From: Ulva prolifera
Taxonomy: Eukaryota > Chlorophyta > Ulvophyceae > Ulvales > Ulvaceae
Reading direction: 5' to 3'
Assembly (NCBI GenBank): GCA_023078555.1
Contig: CM041197.1
Span: forward strand, 1,143,501-1,207,500
DNA: 64,000 nt
Below, one piece after another: positions 35,692 to 46,755 of this stretch; position 1 is the first letter of the stretch, and each line of letters starts with the position of its first letter. The notes beneath the pieces are model-generated. The model had not been told where the DNA came from. It did not search any database and saw nothing but the letters and a program-made list of their open reading frames with translations. Made by a program: the position numbers and the translations under genes.

Positions 35692-38507
35692 CTGCCCCAG
35701 CGGGTGGACGTACAAGCACATCCGCATTGCAGGCCTGTACGATGAGCGCACTGGTGAGATCCTGCGGAAGTGCATCAATCTCATGCTGGCGGGAAGGCTG
35801 CCACACCTGGAGCACCTCCTGGCGTACCGCCTTGTCGCCCTCAAGAAGCCGGCAGGAGGGGCGAGGCCCATCGCGATCGGTGAGTGCGCGTTGCAAGCAT
35901 CTGTGCACTGGCGTGCGTGTCGGACGTCGGTGCCTTCCTCGCCCCGCCGCAGATCGACGTGGGCATCCAGGGGGGAGCCGAGATCCCGGGCCATGCCCTG
36001 AGGCCGGATTTTCCGGGTCCACACACCGTCACGGTGCCCACGTGCCTTCAATGTGATGTCCCAGGAGGCAGTGGATGAGTAGCTCACCGCATCACTCCCG
36101 AAGCTCCTCCCATACTTCCGCACAGTGTATGGGCAGAGCAGCGCGCTCCTCGCCCGGCGCCCAGATGGCACCTGCGCGGAGCTGCGTAGCGAGACAGGCC
36201 CCCTGGGGCCGCCCCTGTTCGCGCTCGCCTACCTCCCCACCCTGAATGCGGCGCAGCGGCTCGCCCCCAACGCCCTTGTCACGTCCTACCCTGATGATAC
36301 ATATGTGCAGGGCGATGCGGACAGTGCGGTGGCTGCTGCAAACGTGATGCTCACGCGGCATGCATGCAACCGCGGCATGCATGCAACCGCGCCATGCAAG
36401 CAACCGCGCGAAAACCGTCGTGCACTGCACCGATCCGGAGAAAGCGCGCCATGTGGCAGCGCAGGCCTAGGCTACAGTCGCCGAGGACAGGATTCGCCGA
36501 GGACAGGATTCTAGTCTGCGGCACACCGCTGGGCACCGACGCCTTCATCGCCGCCCACGTGAAGCAGCGCTGCCAGCACACAACCGCGCTCATCGACAGG
36601 CTGATCGGGCTGCCACTACCGGCCCAGTCACAGTGGGCGGTCCTGTACTGCTGCTACTGCCTCCAGCACAGGGAGGCGCACCTGCTCCGCAACACGAGCT
36701 GGAGTGCGCTCCGGGACTATCTCCCGACCGTCGAGGACGCCACGCTGCGTGCCCTGTGCAACATCATGGATGTGTCTGACCTGACCAGGGCTCAAGCCGA
36801 GCAGGCCCTCCTGCCCCACCGCCACGGCGGCATGGGGCTCCGGCACTACACCGTGTGACCGCAGATGTGGCGGATGCAGCACGCCTGTCATCGGCAGCGC
36901 GGGTGCATTGTGCGCTGGCCGACGGTGTTGAGCGCGGCCGGCCGTTCCGCTGCAGCGCAGCAGTGGAGCTGCGGGGTGTTCCTTGACCGGCTACGCGTGA
37001 CGGGGGGTCTCGCGATCGCCGACCTCGGCGCCGGCCCCGCTGACGCTGCAGTGTGGGCTCAGGACATCACAGTGAAGCTGCGCCTGGCGCAGCTGCAGCG
37101 GGGGCGATCTCGCGCGCTGAGGCCGACGGGCGCAAAGCCGCCGTCTTCGCTGCGCTCTTCATGGCAGGCAGCGGCCGATCGGCCCGGTTCACCAAAGGCG
37201 GCCAAGCGGCGGCAGCCAGACTGCGCAGCTGCATGGGGGCCATGGCGTCGCCTTGGCGCATGGCACTCCCGGGTCCAGTGACGGGCCTGTCCGACCTGGA
37301 GTTGAGCGTGTATGCACGCCTCCGGCTCGGGGAAGTCCTCCTGCCCCGTCTTAGCGGCGACGATGACAGATCCTCTGAGTGTCCCTTTGGCCGCAGCGAT
37401 TCGCCGGGGACGCACTCACTGATCTGCAAGTCGCTGTGGGGTACCGTCGGTGCCCGCCACAACCTCATCATGGAGATATGGCGCCGATTCATGGCACGCA
37501 GCGGGATCGCGTCAGCGGTTGAGCCTCACATGAGCAGGCTCCCCGGGGCCTCAGCCCCGGCATTGGGCTCGCCCGCAACATCCCGGACAGCACGGCAGCA
37601 GCTCCCCCGTCACTCACCACCAAACCCTCACCCAGCCAGGCCTCGGTCGCGCCCGCTCCTCCTCATAGCGCCCAGGCCCGTCCCCCACCACCCCGCAGGT
37701 GGCTCCAGCATACTTCGACGGCGCGACGCCCCCCCCCGCGGCCGACCGACTCACATCCTCCCCTGCATGCCCCCACCGTGGCCGCGCCCGCTCTCTCCCA
37801 CGGCGCCCAGGCACCCTCTTCCCTCACCTACACGGCCGTCCTCGCGTCCTCCTGTGCCGCCACAGCGGCGTCTGGCCCCGACGTCCCCGCTGGTGCGGCC
37901 GCCCCCCACACTGCGCAGGCAGCGCCGCCGGCGCCGCAGCAGTCGGGCTGGGCACAGCCCGCCCCGTTGCCAGCTGTCCCCCGGTGCCGCAGACCCGCAC
38001 AGCGGGGTGACATCCTGGCGTTCTTCCCGGGAGCCGTTGATCGGCGACGTGTGCGTCACCCACCTGCTGGCTGCCTCGAACGTCAGCGGCGCGGCGCTCT
38101 ACGACGGGGCCTCGGCAGAGGCCGCCGACCGGCGCAAACGCGAAAAGTACGGCCGGGCCGGCGCGGGCGCGTGCACGCTGGTCCCGCATGACACGTACGG
38201 ACGGGTCAGCCGGGCCGCCTTGGCGTTCCTTAACAGGCTTGCTAATGTGGCTGCAGGGTCTGGCGCGGCGTCGCGGCGGCGATTCCTCGAGAATGCAATG
38301 CGCGCTCTCTCTACGACGCTCTGTCGTGCAGTGGCACGCCTAGGTCCGCGCCGCGGCTCTGCTGATGGTCGCCGACGAAGCGCCAACGAAGGCACCCCGC
38401 ATGCCCAGCGGACCCGGCCTAGCTGGAGTCAAAGGCCATCGGTTGGTGGCGTCAAGCGGGCGGGGCCCCCGAGGGGCACCCCACTGCCCAGGCCAGATGG
38501 CCTGTAA
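34757..38507 (+). pseudogene. Reverse transcriptase / endonuclease polyprotein, broken
   Basis: One ancestral frame is now scattered over several. The fingers region is at 35693-35885 (GWTYKHIRIA.., KKPAGGARPIAIGE). A segment IDVGIQGGAEIPGHALR is at about 35930-36005, AFNVMSQEAVDE is followed by a TAG at about 36080, and motif B/C (SETGPLGPPLFALAYLP, then SYPDDTYVQG) is at 36200-36320. After a TGCATGCA-type expansion, 36511-36858 gives GTPLGTDAFIAAHV and HRHGGMGLRHYTV-stop. The frame 37053-38507 has RLRLGEVLLPRL, the Cys/His segment CPFGRSDSPGTHSLIC..RHNLI, then a Pro/Arg-rich insert. It closes with GDVCVTHLLAAS..KREKYGR..VPHDTYGRVSR, resembling the C-terminal restriction-like endonuclease region of R2-type elements. 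The multiple frameshifts and stops mean it is inactive. Confidence 0.82.
35646..35690 (+). repeat. Poly-C tract, 45 bases, inside the RT coding region
   Basis: The longest homopolymer in the window. It sits where the retrotransposon should encode the short Ala/Pro/Gly segment before GWTYKHIR, so it interrupts the RT frame. Confidence 0.95.
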
Positions 38508-38785
38508 ACGGCGAGAGGTCATCAAACGGGACCGTCAGTCCTGCCAAAACTGCCTTGCCCACGTGACGTGCCATCAGCGGAGCTGCGTGTGTCTGGGGCG
38601 GTGTGTGTCTGGTCTTGGGCGCGTGTGGTTGTGGGTTTGGGTGTGTAGCGGTCTGAGGTTCTGGGTGCGACGTCATTTTCTGGGCGAGTGGTGGGTTCTG
38701 TGTGCGTGGGTGTCCGTGGGTGTACTTGATCTGCATGCTTTTTCTCGCGGTGCTGCCCGCCTCGTTGCATTTATGCTTGTAACAC

Positions 38786-38905
38786 AGGCGTCCGCAGCGA
38801 CCTAAAAGTCTGCCGGAGACTTGTCTGTGGTAGTGCATGTTATTCAGTGCTGTCGCGACTGCACCTGTGACTGCTGCATCGACTTGTCTGCCTTGTGTGA
38901 AGCCC
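38786..38905 (+). repeat. Flanking repeat R (left copy)
   Basis: About 100 bp directly right of the retrotransposon (GTCTGCCGGAGACTTGTC.. to ..CTTGTGTGAAG) matches 44100-44215. It lies between the insertion and U2. It shows that the ancestral order was U1-R-U2-R' and that the retrotransposon separated U1 from R. Confidence 0.75.
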
Positions 38906-40019
38906 TTGTTGCCCATTCATGATCAGATGCTGCGGACATGTACACACTCGTATCGCGATGACTCGGGCCGTGCGTTGCTGCGGGTGCACAAACCAGCCAG
39001 GGCCTGCCCTCGTACTCTCTGACCACAGTTTTGGTTACAAAACAACTTGAAGGTACAGAATGCCTCAGAAACTCTCACCTGGAACTCTGATCCAAGGCAC
39101 TCTGAAATCAGCCACCCTTCAGGGACCCCCCCCTTTCCAAGGGCTGCCCCCCCCCGCCCCCCCCCTTCACAACTGATCAGGACACCCGTGCGATGGCTAC
39201 GTACCTGTCGTCCCCTGCTGCCACAGTATACTGCCAGGGGACGGGCAAGAGACCATGCCAACGAACTGCATGTCAGGCCATTCGCATGAGTTGTCCTGCG
39301 GCCGTCCGACGAGTCGCGACTGCGCCATACCTGCGCCGTAGCTGCGCCACTGTGGTCGTGGCAGGCCGCATGCAGTGCGGCACAGCGGCGCGTTCTGCCA
39401 TGCAGAGGGGGCTCCATGATTGATCACATGCATGTTCTTTCGTGCTAGATCCTTCACATCCACGTATCACCTTTACTCTGTATTTCATGCACAGTGGCAC
39501 ACATCGCCATGTCCCAGCCGTACTGGACCAGTCATCTCGAGCATGCACAGTCAGGTTTGAAGTTACAAGAGTGAAGTGAAATGTGGCGCTGCACGCTGCA
39601 TCCTCCGCCCAACCACCCTTCACAGTGTCACACAAGCTACACTACATCTACTTGGTGTGGGAACCGCCCAGCCCAATCACAACAAACACCGAGTCATGAG
39701 ATCCCAGCTCATTGTGAAATTCTGGCGCAGTCCAGATCTGTTCTTTATGTCGAACAGTTCTTTATGTCGAACACTGCTGGCGGCCTGGGTCTTGAGCGCC
39801 ACATCAATGATTCTCTCCTCCCAGGCCTTCTGCCATCGCCACACCACGGGCACACAACTTGATACAAAGAAAGGGATATGCAATATTCACCACCTGTCAT
39901 TGCAGTGAGACCATAGAGACCATTCATTGAAAAGCACGCGCTGTTTGCGCGAGGTCTGGAGCGCCTGCAATTCGTGTGCACTTCGAAGTGCATGCGAACA
40001 GCAGATGCCACGGATCAGC

Positions 40020-41625
40020 GCGCAGCACAGCCCGGCCTGTCGGCGCATAGCACGCACAGCCGCCGACGCCGTCTTGCACGCCTGGTGCCTGCGTGGCAGC
40101 GCCCTTGGCCACTCAACTGCCGAAGATCGCTGCCCCACGGCACCCACACCACCCCGCCCTCCACCGGATCATCATCTTCGCAGAGGACCGTCTCCTCTGC
40201 TACATTGATTAACAGCATCATTGAACGTGCTAGCGCTGCATTCGCACGCTGACGAGCCCACTGCAGCATGCAAGCCACACACTGTGCGTGCAGCTTCAGC
40301 TGTGAGCCCCATACTTCCTACGCATGAGTCAGCTGTCCCCTGCAGGGGCACACTGTGTCGTTCCCCCGCTTGCTCAAGGTCCACTTCGCCGTTGCCAGCC
40401 AAAAACAACTTGCGAGAGGACTCTCCGTGAGACTCATCGTACACGGCTTCGAGCGCTTTGTAACTTACACCACTTCGTAGGTGTAAGCGGCGTAATCGGC
40501 ACCAGCAGCATCAGCGTCGTAATCGGCACCAGCAGCATCTGCCTCCGAGCCGTCAGAGTCACCATGGACATACGCCCCGCGCCGTTGCCACAGCATTGCC
40601 GCTGCATCCTTCATCGCAGAAAAGTAAAACCGGGCGGTGGAGAGGGTGGTGTCCTCGGCAGGGTTTGCCTCGGCGGCGGTGAACGACCGTGCTTTGGACG
40701 CCCGCGTCGCTGTGAGGCGGCAGCGCCGACGCGTGCTTGTCTTTCTGTCGATGCACTCGCCTTCGGTCGTCGACTTGCCAGTCGAGCCGCACTTGTTGCA
40801 GAACGGAAGTTTCCTACATGCATGCATACATTCAGTGCAGCTGCGACGGCTGTGCAGAGCAGACATGGCTATGTACATGCAGCTCTGAGGGGGAGACACC
40901 GAAGCCACGGGCCAGGGTGATCATCGATAGCATGCAACTACAGAGGAGAGCGCTGAAGCGGGGGGGCGCAGACCGTCTCGCCCACCTCCTGAGGGGCTCT
41001 GGCAGAGGAAACAGGACAAAGCGACCAGACCTCGACCGACTTGGGAGACCACGTTCTCAACAACGTACGGGTAACTGCAAGTGCAGTCGCGCGGCGCTCC
41101 AGGGCACCCGGCAGGGGCGTGCCCGCGTTAAGCTTGATCTGATGCACGCCGTGAGCCGCACATGGCAAACATGTGCACACAAATTTTTATGCACCGGACA
41201 TGATTCTTACCAATGATCACCGAAAACACTGCAGTGGACTGTACAAAGGTGATTTGATCTGTTCGATACTCAAGCTCACGCTGCGGCTGTGTAGGATCGT
41301 GGAAGGCGCACGGCGTTCTGGGCGGCGCGCCCCTTCTGCTCATCTTCATCTCCTCTGCTAGCATCTCGCCGTCTGCCGCCGACCCCTCGAGGTGCGATGC
41401 CCCGAGGCTGGCGCCCTCGGCAGACACGAGGCCCCCGCGGAAGCCGTCCACGGCATCAAGTCCAGAGGGCGGGGCGAAGCCGGTGCTAGTGAGCACCGCA
41501 GCGCCTTCGAGCTGCCGCAGCATGGCGTCAGGCATACGCGCCGCTGTGGCGTAGGGGACGTGCAAGCATGCCAGCAGGGCGCCGGCCCACAGCACGGATA
41601 CGATGCCACTGAGCTTTGCCAGCAT
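40020..41625 (-). CDS. Predicted secreted protein with Cys motif, U2 copy
   Basis: Paralogue of the U1 gene. ATG 41625 begins MLAKLSGIVSVLWAGALLAC, again a signal peptide. The Lys run of U1 is replaced here by a mixed segment (LAEEMKMSRRGAPP). Exon 2 starts at 40813 with LPFCNKCGSTGK and GECIDRKTSTRRRC, lacks most of U1's Ala expansion, keeps RFYFSAMKDAAAML, and meets a GTAAGT donor-like site or a stop at about 40465. Downstream open segments with VYDESHGESSRKL and LINVAEETVLCEDDDPVEGG are kept, but the 250 nt that separates them from exon 2 in U1 is missing. At least one copy has therefore been restructured. Function unknown. Confidence 0.48.
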
Positions 41626-42660
41626 TCGTGCGCGGGCGTGGGAGTGCTTGTGTGGAGGGGGGTTGTGCGGGGGTTTCCGCGCGTCCTGCATGCATGCATG
41701 GGCGTCTGTGCGGGCAGGCGGGGTGGCTGAAAATCTCGAGCTCGTGTGGTAAAAACATTTCTTTACCCAACGGCCAACGTACAGGGCAGGGGGGGGCATA
41801 CCTGCAGCTGGAGGGGTGTCAGGCGGTTCGAGTCCTGGCGAGGCGTTGCGTGGTTGTGAAGCTGAGGCTGAGTTCAGGCCTGGAGCTCCGCTGAAAGGAG
41901 AGCCTCTTGAGCAGTCTGCACATCATCGCAGGGGTGAAGGGGCTGCTGGACAGAGGGTTGGGTGGGCTAGCCAACAGGCACAACAGGACTGTCCCGATTG
42001 CACGGGAATTCACATACCGCACGAGTAGCTGACGGCTGTACCTCTGATCAGAGGAGAAAAGATGCGACGCAGAGCCGGAGACGCTGCTGCAGAGGAGAAA
42101 AGTTGATGATTTGATGGCTAGACGGGTGCGATGGCGTGGACGGTGTGCGAATCAAGGTCAGGCTGCGGCAATCCAGGCCGCGAACTACGTATACGCTTGT
42201 GCTTGTGCGGTGTTGTTGACGAGTTGCCTCAGATATAGGGATGTGCACCTCCGGCAGGTATATATACATGCGTTTACGGTCGGGTGTTGTTGAGTGGGGA
42301 TCGAGGCGCAGTATGTACAGGGAAGCTTTGGTGTGGGGCTCAGAGGCTTAACCCAGGAACTCGGCATCTGGGTGTGTGAGTTCACGCTGACGCATTGGCG
42401 ATTGTGCGCCGATCTGCGAGCGCGCATGCAGCCCCGCGGCGCATGCGAAGGCCGGCCCGTTGCAGAGAGAGCACTCTGCTGCGCTCGATCACTGCGCAAG
42501 AATGCGGCAGGCCCCAAGCGAGCAGCTTTCTTCTTTACAAGGCACCGACATTGCGAGCTGAGGCATCCGCCGCTTCGTCAGGACGCAGAGCCTTACAAAA
42601 AGCCAAGGTCAAAGTTTCCGTGTACACAGGGATTCATTCTGTGTTCAGATTGTGATTGTG

Positions 42661-42680
42661 TGTTACAAGGACAAAGGATT
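42661..42680 (-). mobile_element. 13-bp stub of the retrotransposon 3' end (U2)
   Basis: This is the U2 counterpart of the stub at 32439-32451, again within ATTGTG-rich flanks. It is inferred to be inherited with the block rather than inserted independently. Confidence 0.45.
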
Positions 42681-42939
42681 GTGGCTGTGTTTACCTGTGA
42701 CCTTGATCCCGACAAATGCATGCCGCGCGGCGTGTCGCGGCAACGCAAGGCGGGACGACAGGCCAGGTTTACGCACCTGCCAACTGCAGATAGCGGTTTG
42801 GATCGCCCGAGGTCACAGAGTGGTGTGTGTGGTCAACGTAAGATCTTCCAGGGCTGGCGATGCTGTTTGCGGTCGTGGTACCGGTAGCGTTTGACCACAG
42901 CGATCGCTGAACAGATGCCAGCTGCAGGCGCGGGAGAAG

Positions 42940-43266
42940 GTGCTTCTGCAGCGTCCACGAAAACAAAGGTCAGCAAGATTGTATGCGAAGACCTGCTGTG
43001 GCGCAGCGTCGATGAAAGTATCGCTGCAGAGTCGGACGGAGATTGAACTCAATCGTCGAGGAGCGAATCAAGGACGGATTAACAAACCCATACCCGTCTT
43101 CTTCGCGATCGACGACGAGGTGTCTGTGGACCCCACCGACATCTCGTCTACTAACTGCGCTGCGATTTTTGCCGAGGGCTGCATCAGTCGGACTTCGCAT
43201 GTGGTCTTTGCCTTCTTCCGTTCACTCTTTTGTGCCGCTTCGCATGTGGTGGGCACTGACACCTGA
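42940..43266 (+). pseudogene. Conserved terminal coding segment, U2 copy
   Basis: It encodes PVFFAIDDEVSVDPTDISS and ends SHVVGTDT-stop like the U1 copy, with an in-frame 45-nt duplication-type insertion (second SHVV). Upstream, the LLWRSVDESIAAESDGD segment is separated from it by a 13-nt insertion relative to U1 that shifts the frame. The two copies are broken at different places, which suggests an intact ancestor and later decay. Confidence 0.4.
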
Positions 43267-44099
43267 GCGTCATCAGTGCCTATCGAGGAAGGGCTCCTGT
43301 GCCCTGCGTTGACCCAACTGCCTTCAGGTGATGTATGCAGGCGACGTCGGCGATGGGTGAGCGAGCACAGCTTGATGAAATGTGCTCGTGACCCGGTGCA
43401 GAGAAATTCATAGCACGCCATGTGCAATCCTGTCGATCCTCGTCGAACATCTCTCCTACCTCGTGCGGCTACAATGCCAGAACGCTGCTTCGTCGCCTCT
43501 TGCTGAAACATGACCACCCACAACTGGTGTAGATCATCCTTTCATACGGAATCAAAAGACCTCTGCTGATCCAGATTTGAGGGCACTTCCACATGCAAAG
43601 ACATGGCCTGGTCAGTCGCGCGGTCTACATGTCGGGGCTAAGGCGGGCCAGGCATGCGATTCTACGTTCAGACATTCTTTTTCATCTGACGCAAATGCTG
43701 TTGCCATATATGATGGTCTGTTTGGCAGGTCTTGCGAAGGTGTGTATGTGCGCAGAGAGGCATTTCGCTCCCACTGGGCAGCCTAGCCGGCAAATTGCAA
43801 CGGGTTCGAACGTCTTGAGTCGAGACCACCTTGTCTTGCTTTCAAGGATTCTAGTGGCATGCGCTTGAAATTCTTGCAGTAGACAGCAGTCCACAGGGCA
43901 TGAGTTTGAGGCATGAACGGAATGTGCAGGCAACAAGCTGATGCAAATTTCGTCGCCATCGATTGCACCGATGCAATCATGTTACAATCTATCATTCTTC
44001 TGATGAGACGGCGTATGTTGTCCCCGAGACTAGATCACATGCCTGAGCCCAGCAAGCTGAATCGGCAGATACATCTGCTTCCATGGTCACAGGGGCGTC

Positions 44100-44215
44100 A
44101 GCAGCGATCTACATGTCTGCCGGAGACCTGTCCGTGGTAGTGCATGTGATTCAGTTCTGGCGTGACTGTAGTAGTGACACCCGTATCAACCTTTTTTGCC
44201 CTGTGTGAAGCGCAA
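44100..44215 (+). repeat. Flanking repeat R' (right copy)
   Basis: This is the counterpart of 38786-38905 (GTCTGCCGGAGACCTGTC..CCTGTGTGAAG), lying directly after U2. It carries many substitutions, so the duplication is not very recent. Confidence 0.75.
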
Positions 44216-45954
44216 GTGCTGAAGGTCTGCTTCGATTGAGATGCTCTGCAGGAGCATGGCATTTCGGCACGATACATCCACACATGAAAAAGAACAGGTC
44301 ACTGTGTCTGCAAGGTGCTTGTCAGGCGTCGGATCAGTTCTGCACTGACAGCCATCTCGTGTCGGCTGACATTGAAGTGAGATGGTCTGGCATGTCAGGC
44401 CTGGAGGTTTTGCATCCTGAGTTGATCACAACGCTGCTACACACAAGAGCATCGGTACAAACCATTTCACCCCACACTAAGAGCTTCGGTACACAGGGTG
44501 CACTGCATGCCCATGCTGCACCCGCTCCATGGACTTTCACAGAGCATCTCTGATCCAACAGAACGTGCTCATCACTGTAAAGTAAATCCGGACTGTGGCC
44601 TCCTCGGGTTGCCACCAACACGTGTTCTCTGGGAAGCTTTTCTGGTCATGCTGGTCCTCAGCCAAGGCCGCAGTGGAGGCCAGACACATCACAGAGCAGT
44701 AGCTGCATGCATGAGTAACACCTCCATCCGAGATTGAAGCCGCTGCCCGGGCCAAGTGCTCTAGTGTCAACGGTGAAGGCCAGCAATGTTCTTGCTTGGG
44801 TGCTGCACAGGCATGTCTCACAGCGCCCCTGCAGAGCGTCGTGGCTCAAAGCTCCGCCGGGGACGATGCAGGGGGGTGCTGCTGCTGCACTGGTTGTCCT
44901 GTGTCATCAGCCCTGCTGCACTCCCGCCGATAGTGGTGTGGACACATATGTTCAGGGACACAGGGGCACTCCACCGTGGCCCTGACAGTGCGTGCGCTGT
45001 GCCTGATGCGGTTTGTCCTCGTCACAAGGTCGTTCAATGAAATGGCTGCCACGGGCATCATGTGTAGGCCAAGTCGTGCTAACCGCAGGCACTGTGCAGT
45101 GGATACCAGCAAATTCTGTGCAGGCTTTCGTGCGCTACCACACATGGAACAGTACATGCAGAGTGGAAGTGCCTGCATAGCAGGACACTTCGTCCTTGCT
45201 GTCACCGCGCGTAACCGTCTACTCGGTCTGCAGTACAGTTGTCAGGGCAGGCACAACGTGCATGCTTTGCAGAGCATGCTGATACTACCAAGACGATGCT
45301 GTTGGCAGCGTAGTGGCATGGGGCAATGTGAAGCTTGGCAGCGTTCAGCGAGAATCAGGTACAGAGCTGCGCAACGACCGTCTGCCAACACCCCAACCGT
45401 CTTTCAGCTGAACACCACATCCACACTCGCACTGCCATTTTTGGGATGGTCAAACTTGGCCGAACAGGGGGTTGGCTAGATCAGGGTAGATCAGGCTTTC
45501 TAGCATGGCTCGCCTGAGCTCAGATGAACTGCCTGACCTCCACACCGCCCAGTCTAATTTCTTGGTCAACATCAAGGAACAGCACAAGGCCCAGCTTCAG
45601 CTACATGAGCAAATCTGATCAAGGTCAGCATGCAGCCATGAGGGAGTGTGCAGCAGAAATCACACCATGTCAACACCCCACAGCACAAGTTCTATTGTCA
45701 GGACCCTGACTAGTCAGTGCTCCTGTGGCAGTAGCTGGGAAACTGAAACGGGCATATGTGGTTTTTGCTGCATGCACAGACCGCACGATCACCGTTCATG
45801 CTCCACATGAGCGCCTGGGACTGTTCAGCCCTCTCGCTCTCGCTTGGTACCGCACTAAGATCTTAGTACCTTAGACCTGAGTACCTCACTGGCGCACATG
45901 TGGCATGCTTGCCAGTCCAAATGCCATGCACCAGAGGAACAGCTGCCAAAGCTC
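44216..45954. other. Spacer between block U2 and the unknown-gene region
   Basis: No exon recognised. It has one copy of the short AGTAAATC(T/C)G motif (44577-44593), also found near 22145, 49325 and 63050. Confidence 0.5.
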
Positions 45955-46458
45955 CTAGCGACGCCGCGGTGATGCGGACCGCCGGCCATATCCCTGGCAC
46001 TGCTGGGGACGATAGCGCGCAGATGCGCTAGCAGGCGGCGCGGGGGCTGCCGGCCGCTGCTGCGGGGGTCCCTCGTGGCCGACATCATTTGGCAGCTTCC
46101 GCTTGCACCCCGCAGCAGCGCCGCGTACCCAGGGTGGGTCGGGCGTGCGGGAACGCCGGCGCCGCCTCGAGTCGTCGGCGGTCCGCGCGTCGGCCCGCTC
46201 CGAGCATGGCGAGTGCCGGGTGTCGCCGGCAGCACCCCGCGGCGAGCGCTTGCCGCATGCATGGGCCGGCGGGGGTGGGAGTGCCTGCGTCATCGCACGC
46301 GGCGGCGCCGGGCTGCCGCTGGCGGGCTCGTCGCTTGGTGTGCGGCATCCTCGCGGACCGGGGGCATGCGGCGCGGGCGGCCTGGGGCGGGGGGCGCGGT
46401 TGCCTGCACTGCCGGAGCCTGCGGAGGCGTCACAGAAGGCCTTGGCGTCCGCCTGCAT
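45955..46458 (-). CDS. Possible Pro/Arg/Ser-rich coding exon
   Basis: A 167-residue open frame on the minus strand, preceded by a possible acceptor (TATGCAG at 46457). It has AKAFCDASAGSGSAGN near its start, several basic runs (RRRRRSRTPD) and a C-terminal RRSASPRRR-stop. RS-type basic tails occur in splicing factors and in retroelement gag-like proteins. The stretch is very GC-rich and low in complexity, so the open frame may be chance. Nothing catalytic is visible. Confidence 0.3.
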   Translation of the reverse strand: MQADAKAFCDASAGSGSAGNRAPRPRPPAPHAPGPRGCRTPSDEPASGSPAPPRAMTQALPPPPAHACGKRSPRGAAGDTRHSPCSERADARTADDSRRRRRSRTPDPPWVRGAAAGCKRKLPNDVGHEGPPQQRPAAPAPPASASARYRPQQCQGYGRRSASPRRR

Positions 46459-46755
46459 ACTACTTGTACGGATGTAATGCTGTTAGGCCAGTGGTGGCCA
46501 GTGGTGGCCAGTGACTGAATGTGAGGTGGCCAGAAGTGCAGTGCTGCTGTTTGCCCTGCTGTCAACCTGTGAGAGGCGGAGGGGCAGGCACAGTGGAACG
46601 TCGCAGGGTATGGCAGGCAGTGTGGAGGCGTCTGAGGAACGGAGTTGCGCTGTGGTGGATGCGCTTGGATGATGCGCCATGCGCACATGGTTTCAACGGT
46701 TCCCATGCGAGCAACTGATGCATGGAGACGAAATTTAAACAAGCCAAAGCACGGG

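Larger units (their letters stand above)
34022..38781 (+). mobile_element. Non-LTR retrotransposon (4.76 kb, degenerate) with 8-bp target duplication
   Basis: The element is bounded by ACACAGGC at 34014-34021 and 38782-38789, and ends ..TTATGCTTGTA with no poly-A. It inserted between U1 and repeat R; U2 shows the uninterrupted site. Coding traces run left to right: an Ala/Pro-rich N-terminal part (34757-35383), RT lead-in (CRLGNVGKGARSLDAL), PSGWTYKHIR right after a 45-base poly-C run, LVALKKPAGGARPIAIGE, an AFNVMS segment, GPLGPPLFALAYLP, YPDD, a thumb-like region, a Cys/His segment, and a C-terminal endonuclease-like domain. The 3' untranslated tail at 38590-38781 is shared with the short copies elsewhere in the window. 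Part of 34022-34750 is unexplained and may include another insertion. Confidence 0.85.
39110..44095 (+). repeat. Duplicated block U2 (partner of U1)
   Basis: This is a co-linear copy of 28731-34017, offset by about 10.4 kb at its start and 10.1 kb at its end. The poly-G tracts that reach 38 and 25 bases in U1 are 7 and 8 bases here, and the Lys-codon run of U1 is replaced by ordinary sequence. The right end (CCATGGTCACAGGGGCGTC) continues into sequence that follows the retrotransposon insertion after U1, so U2 keeps the empty site. Confidence 0.9.

Noticed and set aside
37570-37990. Pro-rich continuous frame as a separate gene
   Set aside because: It lies between the Cys/His and endonuclease-like segments of the retrotransposon and is part of that broken coding region.
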